DNA of 64,000 bases from DASYXZ01 sp035946625 (GTDB lineage: Bacteria > Acidobacteriota > Terriglobia > UBA7540). Where the stretch lies: contig DASYZE010000069.1 of the NCBI GenBank assembly GCA_035946625.1, forward strand, positions 1 to 64,000, read 5' to 3'. How positions within the stretch are numbered: the stretch's first letter is position 1; the number at the start of each line of letters is the position of its first letter. The notes beneath the pieces are model-generated. The model was given only the letters and a program-made list of their open reading frames with translations, was not told the origin of the DNA and ran no database searches. The position numbers and the translations under genes are program-made. Positions 45,261-52,735 of the stretch are shown piece after piece.

Positions 45261-45881
45261 TTACGCCTCTTCGTTTTCGAAATCGCCGGGCGAGCCGTAA
45301 TCTGCTTCGGGAAGGTATTGGTCGCGGTCGTATGCCGGGTCAACGTGATCGGGCAGTTGCGCATCAGGAAACTGCTCCAGCCAGTCGCGGCGATACTCAT
45401 CGTCGGCGTAAAATTTCAGGTAAAGCTCAGTATCTTCTTCACTACCCGAACCCAGCAGAGGGATTTGGCAGTTTGTGCCTTCGAGATGAGTGAGGTCTTT
45501 GGTTTCCTCCCGTAAAATGTCAGTCCAGAGCAAGGTGTAAAGCTCACGGTCGCTGAGGTGGTTGGTTTCATGCAGAAAGGCGCGAAACGTGGCCAGCTTG
45601 TCAATCACTTCCCAAAGCTTCAGCGACAAGTCGCCATCGTCCAGCGCCTCAGGCGCCGGCAAGTTGACGGCAGAATCCTCAAGCTGCTTAAAGTGCGTCG
45701 TCTCCGGCGCCTCGTCTATGTCATCCACATGGTTCCAAAAGCCTTCTTCGACTTCCGGCAGCAAGTCGCTAATCTTGCCCTCCATCATGGGCGCGTCCCC
45801 AGGGTCTTTTGCGGGCTGTTTAAGCTTTTGAATTCTCTCTTCGCGATTTCCGGGCAGATGCTCAAAATCATGGGTAGGCAT
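45261..45881 (-). CDS. Hypothetical cytoplasmic protein, 206 residues
   Basis: The frame is open to 46115, but the ATG at 45881 (MPTHDFEHLPGNREERIQKLKQP) begins the part with protein-like composition. The product is strongly acidic, without signal or membrane segments. Repeated helices (DGDLSLKLWEVIDKLATFRAFLHETNHLSDRELYTLLWTDILREE) are followed by a Tyr/Asp-rich tail. No known family recognised. I have the impression that proteins starting MPTHDFE with a PGNREERI element recur in Acidobacteriota. Function unknown. Confidence 0.65.
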   Translation of the reverse strand: MPTHDFEHLPGNREERIQKLKQPAKDPGDAPMMEGKISDLLPEVEEGFWNHVDDIDEAPETTHFKQLEDSAVNLPAPEALDDGDLSLKLWEVIDKLATFRAFLHETNHLSDRELYTLLWTDILREETKDLTHLEGTNCQIPLLGSGSEEDTELYLKFYADDEYRRDWLEQFPDAQLPDHVDPAYDRDQYLPEADYGSPGDFENEEA

Positions 45882-46251
45882 ATCACGCTTCCTAAATTTG
45901 GCCTTTGGGCTGAAGCCAATTCTTGGCACTCCCAAGGTAGATGCTAATTCGGTGACCAATGAATGCATGAGTTTTTCATCGGGAGATGCAAAGGGCGTGA
46001 TTCTGCTACCTTCCGGCGGGTTGACTGATCCGCTGAAGTTTCTAGATTGCGCCCGGGTTGCCGCACAACTTTTCGGACAGATCGTATCCTTCACGTCCAG
46101 CCCCCGGATGTCCAAGGGCGACTGCCTTGTGCATAGGGGGTAAAAAAGGAAGCCCCTGCCAGGCAGTTAAAGTAATACTTTAACTAAGGACCTGAGCCCT
46201 TTTGGCAAAATCCTGAATGAGAGCTGAAGGCAATGCGAATGCTTGGAATTA
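45882..46251. other. 370-bp gap with one perfect palindrome
   Basis: Contains the 17-bp palindrome at 46167-46183. Open frames on both strands have no initiation sites or recognisable composition. Confidence 0.4.
46167..46183. promoter_or_regulatory. Stand-alone 17-bp palindrome, perfect
   Basis: TTAAAGTAATACTTTAA, both arms exact. Lies upstream of the acidic hypothetical protein gene, about 290 bp from its start. Confidence 0.7.
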
Positions 46252-47166
46252 CTATTCTTTCGATGCAATCTTGCGGAGGGTGGCGGCGCTTCCGGGCGCA
46301 ACGCGAAACGTCATGCCGTTGAAAAGGAAATCGACGGTGTAAGCCGGCGGTTGGGTTGGTTTGAATTCCTCATCGCATTTGTTCCGCAACCGCGCCGGAA
46401 CCGTAGCCTGCCCCCAGCGCACCGTCACCCGCAAGTCGGGCTTCCCATCACCGTTCAAATCGGGAAAATCGAGTCTCTCGAAGTAAGAGATTGAAACTCG
46501 GTCCGACTGGCAGGCATTTCCCAAAGTATCTTCCACCTGGAGGAGAGTATGTTCGGCGGGGTCGGGCTTCACGGAAAAGTCGCACGTTGAAATCCAGCCC
46601 GTCGTCGTCCCTTGCCCTGTGTAGCCGCCCTGGTCGAGCACGATGTCCAGGCCGTCCGTGCGCGCGAAGCTCCGCACCATGCCGACCACCCCCTCCGCGT
46701 AACGCACCCGCCGCCACTTTGCGCCAGCCCTTGCAAGCAGCAACATCCCGCCGAAATTGGCGGCGTGCGGCTCGCATCCGAAGAATTCGGCAAGCACCTC
46801 GTTTGCCCCCGGCTTGGTAAACGAGCCTTCCAGCACTTTACGAAGTTCGAAGTCGGGCTCATTGCCTTGGCTTGGCGACTGTCCGGCAAAACCGGTGAAT
46901 GAGGGACAGCCCCCGCACCCATAGCCCACGCCCTTCTTCAAAACTTCTTTTCTGATTTGGCCCGCGCAGACCGTTTGCAGGATGGCCATCGCTTCTGCCT
47001 CGTCCGGGAGATGCGATTCTGCCGCGCGCGCGGGAGTAGTTGCGAGGAGACTGAGCAAGAGGGCGGCAGCGATCGAGATTGAAGAGTGGAGTGGATTTAC
47101 CTGGCCATACCCAAGGCGCGAAAACTTGGATTGGCTATGAAGAAGCGCCATGCGATCCAATTTCAT
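46252..47166 (-). CDS. Exported hypothetical protein with FG-GAP/VCBS-like segment
   Basis: A 304-residue protein. The ATG at 47166 follows GGAGGTCCGCG. The signal peptide has an unusually long n-region before SSISIAAALLLSLLATTPARAAES. The mature part has several cysteines (TVCAGQ, GYGCGGCPSF, FGCEP, STCDF, NACQS, NKCDE) and a calcium-binding-like stretch DFPDLNGDGKPDLRVTV of the FG-GAP type. Probably a secreted, disulfide-rich protein. Function unknown. Its upstream gap carries two palindromes. Confidence 0.7.
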   Translation of the reverse strand: MKLDRMALLHSQSKFSRLGYGQVNPLHSSISIAAALLLSLLATTPARAAESHLPDEAEAMAILQTVCAGQIRKEVLKKGVGYGCGGCPSFTGFAGQSPSQGNEPDFELRKVLEGSFTKPGANEVLAEFFGCEPHAANFGGMLLLARAGAKWRRVRYAEGVVGMVRSFARTDGLDIVLDQGGYTGQGTTTGWISTCDFSVKPDPAEHTLLQVEDTLGNACQSDRVSISYFERLDFPDLNGDGKPDLRVTVRWGQATVPARLRNKCDEEFKPTQPPAYTVDFLFNGMTFRVAPGSAATLRKIASKE

Positions 47167-47236
47167 CGCGGACCTCCGGCAAGAACAACGTGCACGTCAC
47201 GCGCACGTCAAAGATAAAATACTCGGATTCCCGAAT

Positions 47237-47272
47237 GTCGCCGCGTCGACAAATCCTAAAGTTATGCTTGAA
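47237..47272 (-). promoter_or_regulatory. Bipartite palindromic element, copy 4
   Basis: A perfect GTCGCCGCGTCGAC (47237-47250), spacer AAATC, then a diverged 17-mer CTAAAGTTATGCTTGAA (47256-47272). About 70 bp upstream of the exported-protein gene start. Confidence 0.6.
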
Positions 47273-47279
47273 GCGAAAG

Positions 47280-47296
47280 TTAAAGCTTTACTTTAA
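47280..47296. promoter_or_regulatory. Stand-alone 17-bp palindrome variant
   Basis: TTAAAGCTTTACTTTAA. Begins 8 bp after the bipartite copy 4, so the two 17-mers are arranged in near tandem. Confidence 0.6.
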
Positions 47297-47308
47297 CCAC
47301 AAGAAATC

Positions 47309-47368
47309 CGCAGATTACTCAGGTTACGCAAATTTAAAAACGCACCTTCGAAATCCGTGTAATCTGCG
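47309..47368. repeat. 10-bp inverted repeat (CGCAGATTAC / GTAATCTGCG)
   Basis: Arms at 47309-47318 and 47359-47368. Same word family as the CCGCAGATT pair at 30115-30196. Confidence 0.6.
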
Positions 47369-47420
47369 ATTTCATTTATTTCTTCCCGATGCCCTAACCC
47401 CTAATTCCTAATCCCTGTTT

Positions 47421-50126
47421 TTATGCCGTGGAGTACGCCTTCCCCGCCGCCTTCTTTACTGCCGCCTGCGCTGCCGCCAGGCGCGCGATGGGCACGCGGT
47501 AAGGCGAACAGCTCACGTAGTTCAAACCCGCGCCGGCGCAAAACTCGACCGAAGACGGATCCCCCCCGTGTTCGCCGCAAATTCCCACCTTAAGATTTGA
47601 CCGGGTTGACCTCCCCTCCTGCGTAGCCAGCTTCACCAGCCTTCCCACCCGCTTGGGATCGAGGACGGCAAACGGGTCGGCCGGCCAGATTTTCTGTTTC
47701 ACATACGAATTGATGATCTTCCCGCAGTCGTCGCGGGAAAGTCCAAAGGTTGTTTGGGTCAAGTCGTTGGTGCCAAAGCTGAAGAACTCGGCTTCGGTGG
47801 CAATTTCCCCGGCCGAAAGCGCAGCCGCCGGAAGCTCGATCATAGTCCCGACCAGATATTCCACCTTAACTCCCTTGGCCTTGAAGACCTCAGCCGCCAC
47901 CCGGTTGACAATCTCTTTCTGGAGGGCCAGTTCCTTCACATCACCAACTAGGGGGATCATCACCTCGGGCTTGGCTTCAAAGCCCTGCTTCTTGGCGTCC
48001 GCCGCTGCCTCAAAAATGGCCCGCGCCTGCATTTCCGTGATTTCCGGATACATGATGCCCAGCCGGCAACCGCGCAGACCAAGCATGGGGTTGAATTCAT
48101 GTAACCCTTCAACTACCGCCAGTAATTTCTTGAGTTCATTGAGTTTGGCGCCTTTCTTATTCTTCGCTTCCAAGGTCGCTATTTCCACCATCAATTCTTC
48201 CCGCTTGGGCAGGAACTCGTGCAGCGGCGGGTCAAGGGTTCGAATGGTTACGGGCAGCCCGTCCATGGCTTTGAACAAGCCTAAAAAGTCTTTGCGCTGC
48301 ATGGGCAGAATTTTGGCGAGGGCAGATCGGCGCTCTTTCTGGTACCGGGCGGCTTCTTTGGCGTCGTTAGTATCTTTGCAGGCCATGATCATCCTCTGAA
48401 CGTGCGGCAGGCGGTCCTGGGCGAAGAACATGTGCTCGGTGCGGCACAAGCCGATACCCTGGGCGCCGAATTTGCGCGCCACGCTGGCGTCGCGCGGAAT
48501 GTCCGCGTTGGCTCGCACGCCAATTTCGCGGCGCTCGTCCGCCCACTTCATGAACTCGGCGAAGATGCCGCTATTCGGGTCCGGCTCCTTAGTATTGGCT
48601 TTGCCCAGGATGACGCGGCCAGTGGAACCGTCGAGCGATATCCAATCGCCTTCTTTGATGGTCAAATTTCCCACCATAATCACTTTCTTCTTGTCGTCCA
48701 CCAGCACCTCATCGCAGCCGGCTACGCAGCTCTTGCCCATGCCGCGCGTCACCACGGCGGCGTGGGAGGTCATGCCGCCGCGTGAAGTCAGGATGCCCGC
48801 GGCCACTTCCATGCCGTGAATGTCATCCGGAACGGTCTCCGCCCGCACCAGGATCACGGGGCCGAACTTCCCTTTCGCCACCGCATCGTCAGCGGTAAAC
48901 ACCACGCGGCCAACCGCCGCGCCGGGAGAGGCTGGCAGACCTTTGGCAATTACTTTAAGTGGAGTGGACTCGTCCAGAATCGGGTGGAGCAATTGGTCGA
49001 GTTGATCGGGCTCCACGCGCAGCAGAGCTTCGTCCTTGGTCAGCAGGCCTTCGTGTACCATATCGACGGCAATCCGAACCGCGGCCGGGCCAGTGCGCTT
49101 GCCGTTGCGCGTTTGCAGCATGTAGAGCTTGCCTTCCTGGATGGTGAACTCGAAATCCTGCACGTCCTTGTAGTGATGTTCCAAGCGCGAAGTAATCTCG
49201 CGCAGTTGCTTGTAGGCCTCGGGATTTACTTTCTCGAGCTCGGTAATGGGGACAGGCGTGCGCACGCCGGAGACTACATCCTCGCCCTGGGCGTTCATCA
49301 GGAACTCACCATAGAAAGCTTTCTCGCCCGTGGCGGGGTTGCGGGTAAAACCCACGCCGGTCCCCGACGTGTCCCCCATGTTCCCGAAGACCATGGCCTG
49401 GACGTTGACCGCGGTACCCAGATCATCGGAGATTTTGTTCATGCGCCGGTAGGTGGCGGCCCGAGGGTTATACCAGGAGCGGAAGACGGCCTCGATGGCC
49501 ATGCGAAGCTGTTCGCGCGGTGCCTGGGGGAAATCTGAGCCCGTCTCTTTCTTAACCAGTTTATTGTAGCCGGCAATCACGTCTTTCAGGTCCTGCGCGG
49601 TAAGCGCGGTATCCAGCTTGACCTTGCGCTTCTTTTTCTGGCCGTCGAAAATGTGCTCAAACTTGTCCTTGGAAATGTCCAGCACCACGTTGCCAAACAT
49701 CTGGATAAAGCGCCGATAGCTGTCAAAGGCCCAGCGCGGATTGCCACTCTTCGAGGCAAAAGCCTCGGCGATAGAGTCATTCATGCCCAGGTTCAGGATG
49801 GTGTCCATCATGCCGGGCATGGAAAACTTGGCGCCGGAACGGACGGAAACGAGCAAGGGCGACTGGGGGTTGCCCAACTTCAGTCCCAGCAGATTTTCGA
49901 GTTGGTCGAGCGCGGGCGGGTATTCCCGTGCGATCACCTCCGGCATCTTGTTGCCGTTTTCGAAATAAAGGCGGCAGCCGGAAGTAGCGATGGTGAATCC
50001 GGGGGGGACGGGCAATCCGGCGTTGGTCATTTCCGCCAGGCCCGAGCCTTTGCCGCCCAGAACGTCCTTCATGGTGCCGTTGCCTTCCGCCTTCCCCCCA
50101 CCAAAAGAATAAACGTGTTTTTCCAT
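47421..50126 (-). CDS. ppdK: Pyruvate, phosphate dikinase
   Basis: Interconverts pyruvate, ATP and phosphate with PEP, AMP and pyrophosphate. All 901 residues of the bacterial enzyme are present: the nucleotide-binding N-terminus (GGKGSGLAEMTNAGLPVPPGFTIAT), the central phospho-histidine domain (GGMTSHAAVVTRGMGKSCV) and the C-terminal PEP/pyruvate barrel (GIGLCRTEHMFF, then SFGTNDLTQTTFGLSRDD, then GICGEHGGDP with the catalytic Cys). The ATG at 50126 follows GGAGCT. A half copy of the 17-bp palindrome lies in the coding sequence (48942-48958). Confidence 0.98.
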   Translation of the reverse strand: MEKHVYSFGGGKAEGNGTMKDVLGGKGSGLAEMTNAGLPVPPGFTIATSGCRLYFENGNKMPEVIAREYPPALDQLENLLGLKLGNPQSPLLVSVRSGAKFSMPGMMDTILNLGMNDSIAEAFASKSGNPRWAFDSYRRFIQMFGNVVLDISKDKFEHIFDGQKKKRKVKLDTALTAQDLKDVIAGYNKLVKKETGSDFPQAPREQLRMAIEAVFRSWYNPRAATYRRMNKISDDLGTAVNVQAMVFGNMGDTSGTGVGFTRNPATGEKAFYGEFLMNAQGEDVVSGVRTPVPITELEKVNPEAYKQLREITSRLEHHYKDVQDFEFTIQEGKLYMLQTRNGKRTGPAAVRIAVDMVHEGLLTKDEALLRVEPDQLDQLLHPILDESTPLKVIAKGLPASPGAAVGRVVFTADDAVAKGKFGPVILVRAETVPDDIHGMEVAAGILTSRGGMTSHAAVVTRGMGKSCVAGCDEVLVDDKKKVIMVGNLTIKEGDWISLDGSTGRVILGKANTKEPDPNSGIFAEFMKWADERREIGVRANADIPRDASVARKFGAQGIGLCRTEHMFFAQDRLPHVQRMIMACKDTNDAKEAARYQKERRSALAKILPMQRKDFLGLFKAMDGLPVTIRTLDPPLHEFLPKREELMVEIATLEAKNKKGAKLNELKKLLAVVEGLHEFNPMLGLRGCRLGIMYPEITEMQARAIFEAAADAKKQGFEAKPEVMIPLVGDVKELALQKEIVNRVAAEVFKAKGVKVEYLVGTMIELPAAALSAGEIATEAEFFSFGTNDLTQTTFGLSRDDCGKIINSYVKQKIWPADPFAVLDPKRVGRLVKLATQEGRSTRSNLKVGICGEHGGDPSSVEFCAGAGLNYVSCSPYRVPIARLAAAQAAVKKAAGKAYSTA
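48942..48958. promoter_or_regulatory. Half-site of the 17-bp palindrome inside ppdK
   Basis: Only one arm (TACTTTAA) is intact. On the gene strand it encodes L-K-V-I. Confidence 0.4.
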
Positions 50127-50173
50127 TTCCGCAGCTCCTTGAGTTTTGAATTCAAAATCTGAAAATAATTGTC

Positions 50174-50245
50174 GTAGGGCCGGGGCTTGCCCCGGCTTTC
50201 CTGTCCGGCAACCCTCGCGGAGGCCGACCCAAGGGTCGGCCCTAC
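50174..50245. repeat. REP-like double-hairpin element
   Basis: GTAGGGCCGGGGCTTGCCCCGGC, then a second hairpin GGCCGACCC-AA-GGGTCGGCC and closing CCTAC. The outer GTAGGG/CCCTAC ends pair. It lies between ppdK and glyS, upstream of ppdK. Confidence 0.65.
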
Positions 50246-50267
50246 CAAGGCGCGAACTTAACTCAAC

Positions 50268-50284
50268 TTAAAGTAATACTTTAA
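50268..50284. promoter_or_regulatory. Stand-alone 17-bp palindrome, perfect
   Basis: TTAAAGTAATACTTTAA. About 142 bp upstream of the ppdK start, in the ppdK-glyS gap. Confidence 0.7.
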
Positions 50285-50329
50285 CTGTCTAGGTGACCTT
50301 TGCATCTCCCGCTCGCCACTTCCCGCTTG

Positions 50330-52627
50330 TCACTCGCCACTGTTCTCAGCCCCTGTCGACGCGCCGACAAAAGTTAAAGTGGAACTTTCAATCTGCGATA
50401 AATCGGCAATGCTGGAGAATAGCTCGTCCAACCGTCCCAGCAGGCGCAGCCGGTTCTGGCGCACCCCCTTGTCTTCGGCCATCACCAACACTTTGTCAAA
50501 GAAAAGGTCCACGTGATCGCGCAGGGTGGCAATAGCACCCAGGGCTTCCGCGTACTTGCCATCCTCTCCCAATCCCGAGGCAATATGTTCAACCCTGCGC
50601 GAAGTTTTTTCCAGTTCTATCTCCGGGAGATCCTTGAGCAGACCAATATCCACCAGTCCTGGCTGCCAATCGAAATCAGAGGCCGACTTGGCAAGGATAT
50701 TCTTGATGCGTTTGGCAGCGTGGCAAAGCGCCTGCATGTTCTCGCTCCCCCGAATGCTTTGCACCGCCTTGAGGCGAAGCAATGTGTCGGCGGGGTGGTC
50801 CACGCTGGCTTTCCTAACCACGGCGCGCACGGCATCGTAAGGGAAGCCCAACACGCCTTCCATATGATACTGGATTCGTTCGTTGAGAAAAGCCAGGAGC
50901 GCCGATTCGATTTCGTCTTCGGGCAATTGAGAATTTGAAGTAAATGGCTGGAGGCCGGTTTCCAGCAGCAGGTCAGTGAGCGGCAATCGCAACTGGAACT
51001 CAAGTAATACTTTAACAATTCCGTTCCCTGCCCGGCGCAAGCCAAATGGGTCGCTGGACCCTGTGGGCGCCAGGCCCACGCCAACGCCTGCGGCCACGCT
51101 GTCTATTTTATCCGCCAGCGAAACCACGGCGCCCACCAAGGACCGCGGGCATTTGTTCTCGGCACCCGCAGGGAGATAATGGTCGTAAATGGCGTCCGCC
51201 ACTTCCGGCGGTTCGCCCTGCGCTTTGGCATAAAGCCCGCCCACTACGCCCTGGAGTTCGGTAAATTCCTGCACCATCTGAGTGGTGAGGTCGCATTTGC
51301 AGAGTTGAATGGCACGCAAGGCGTGGGCGGAATCCGCCGCAGCCAGCCTTCCTTGTTTTTCAAGCGCAGCGCAAATTTCTTTGGCGATGGTGTGCATGCG
51401 GCGGACCTTGTCCGCATAGGTGCCGAGCTTCGCCTGGTAGGTCACTTTTTCGAGCATCGGCAGGCGGTCTCGGAGGGGGATCTTCTGATCGGCGTTCCAG
51501 AAAAACTCGGCGTCGGAAAACCGTGCGGTGAGGACGCGCTCGTGCCCGGCGCGAACGGTTCCAGTGGTATCACGGTCGCGATTGAGCAAGGTGATAAAAC
51601 GCGGTCGAAGTTTCCCCTTCCTGTCTTGGACGGCAAAGTATTTCTGGTGGTCGCGCATCACCGTGACCAGAATTTCCCTGGGTAGGTGGAGGAATCGATC
51701 GTCGAATCTGCCGAGGATGCCAGAGGCCCACTCGGTGGAGTTCACAATCCAATCTTCGAGGTCAGCATCGGGCACGGCCTCTAGCAAGACCCCATCGTCC
51801 TCGCCGACCTCAGCCTCCAGATCTTCTTCAAGTAATACATTAAGTTCGTTCTGAATTGTCTGTCGCCTGTTCTCTGGATCGAACTCGACATTTGCGCTGC
51901 GAAGCTTCTCCCCGAAGTCCTTGAATCCAGTGACGGCGATAGCTTCGTTCCCTGCCAGGCGATGGCCGTAAGTGGAGCTTCCGCATTTCACTCCCGCCAC
52001 TTCAAGCGGAATGACCTGAGCAGAGCTTCCCTCCCCCAAGAGGGCCACAATCCATCGAATCGGCCGAGCGAATCGCACGCCGGATTTCTCCCAGTACATG
52101 CTCTTGGGGAAGCTCATGCCGGTGATGGCGCCAGGCAGGATTTCGCTCAGAATATCCAAAGCGGACCTTCCCTCGATGGTCTTGTTCAGGGCCAAGTACT
52201 CGCCCTTGGGCGTGGTCACGCGGATCAGGTCGTCAACCGCGACGGAATTCTTTTGGGCAAAGCTTTCAGCCGCACGAGTGTATTTTCCGCCGGAGTCCAC
52301 GGCCACTTTCACCGGCGGGCCTGTGATTGCCTCGGTCTTGTCCGCCTGGCGGGCCAGGATTTCAGGAACGTAGACGATGAGGCGGCGCGGGGTGGAATAG
52401 GTTTGAATACGGGATTCGTGGTTCGGGGTTCGGGTTTCGGGACTCGCCGACTCCGAGTGATTTGCCAGCCGCAATCCTTCAAGTATTACTTTAACTCGCT
52501 GGCCAAGGTCTTTTTGTGCCTGGGCCAGGAACCGGGCTGGGATTTCCTCGCAGCCAATCTCAAGGAGAAAGGGTAATAACTCGGGGCTCGGGTTTCGGGA
52601 TTCGGGTTTCGCGTTCGATTCAGTCAT
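50330..52627 (-). CDS. glyS: Glycine-tRNA ligase beta subunit
   Basis: tRNA-recognition subunit of the alpha2beta2 glycyl-tRNA synthetase. Core segments are present (LLPFLLEIGCEEIPARF, YSTPRRLIVYV, GMSFPKSMYWEKSGVRFARPIRWIVALLG, then the HD-like and anticodon-binding C-terminal domain). The 765 residues include three repeat-derived stretches: an N-terminal TESNAKPESRNPSPE, an insertion at residues 58-75 (SESASPETRTPNHESRIQ) and a C-terminal end SSTLTFVGASTG encoded by a bipartite palindromic element. Three further 17-bp palindromes lie in frame. The gene follows glyQ with a REP-like element between. Confidence 0.96.
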   Translation of the reverse strand: MTESNAKPESRNPSPELLPFLLEIGCEEIPARFLAQAQKDLGQRVKVILEGLRLANHSESASPETRTPNHESRIQTYSTPRRLIVYVPEILARQADKTEAITGPPVKVAVDSGGKYTRAAESFAQKNSVAVDDLIRVTTPKGEYLALNKTIEGRSALDILSEILPGAITGMSFPKSMYWEKSGVRFARPIRWIVALLGEGSSAQVIPLEVAGVKCGSSTYGHRLAGNEAIAVTGFKDFGEKLRSANVEFDPENRRQTIQNELNVLLEEDLEAEVGEDDGVLLEAVPDADLEDWIVNSTEWASGILGRFDDRFLHLPREILVTVMRDHQKYFAVQDRKGKLRPRFITLLNRDRDTTGTVRAGHERVLTARFSDAEFFWNADQKIPLRDRLPMLEKVTYQAKLGTYADKVRRMHTIAKEICAALEKQGRLAAADSAHALRAIQLCKCDLTTQMVQEFTELQGVVGGLYAKAQGEPPEVADAIYDHYLPAGAENKCPRSLVGAVVSLADKIDSVAAGVGVGLAPTGSSDPFGLRRAGNGIVKVLLEFQLRLPLTDLLLETGLQPFTSNSQLPEDEIESALLAFLNERIQYHMEGVLGFPYDAVRAVVRKASVDHPADTLLRLKAVQSIRGSENMQALCHAAKRIKNILAKSASDFDWQPGLVDIGLLKDLPEIELEKTSRRVEHIASGLGEDGKYAEALGAIATLRDHVDLFFDKVLVMAEDKGVRQNRLRLLGRLDELFSSIADLSQIESSTLTFVGASTGAENSGE
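50355..50390 (-). promoter_or_regulatory. Bipartite palindromic element, copy 5, inside the 3' end of glyS
   Basis: A perfect GTCGACGCGCCGAC (50355-50368), spacer AAAAG, then TTAAAGTGGAACTTTCA (50374-50390). It encodes part of the GlyS C-terminus (about residues 747-758). Confidence 0.7.
50999..51015. promoter_or_regulatory. 17-bp palindrome variant inside glyS (a)
   Basis: CTCAAGTAATACTTTAA. On the gene strand it encodes V-K-V-L-L-E. Confidence 0.6.
51827..51843. promoter_or_regulatory. 17-bp palindrome variant inside glyS (b)
   Basis: TTCAAGTAATACATTAA. On the gene strand it encodes L-N-V-L-L-E-E. Confidence 0.5.
52403..52456. repeat. Low-complexity repeat inserted in glyS
   Basis: TTCGGGTTTCGGGACTCG-type words, in frame (residues about 58-75 of GlyS). 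The same words recur at 52576-52620, covering the start of the gene. Confidence 0.65.
52478..52494. promoter_or_regulatory. 17-bp palindrome variant inside glyS (c)
   Basis: TTCAAGTATTACTTTAA. On the gene strand it encodes V-K-V-I-L-E (residues 45-50). Confidence 0.6.
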
Positions 52628-52631
52628 AACC

Positions 52632-52712
52632 CTCTTATGCAGGTAGCGGCGGGTTTACCCCGCCATCTTGCCTTTCTGGAACCGGCGTGCTGGGGGGGGT
52701 AAACCTGACACT
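52632..52712. repeat. REP-like element between glyQ and glyS
   Basis: GTAGCGGCGGGTTTACCCCGCC and a diverged second half, similar in plan to the elements at 50174 and 61624. Confidence 0.5.
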
Positions 52713-52735
52713 ACACAATCCCCCGGCTGCTTAAA

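Noticed and set aside
45898..46143. 81-codon plus-strand open frame beside the acidic hypothetical gene
   Set aside because: No ribosome binding site and no recognisable protein pattern; it is antisense to the upstream extension of the minus-strand frame.
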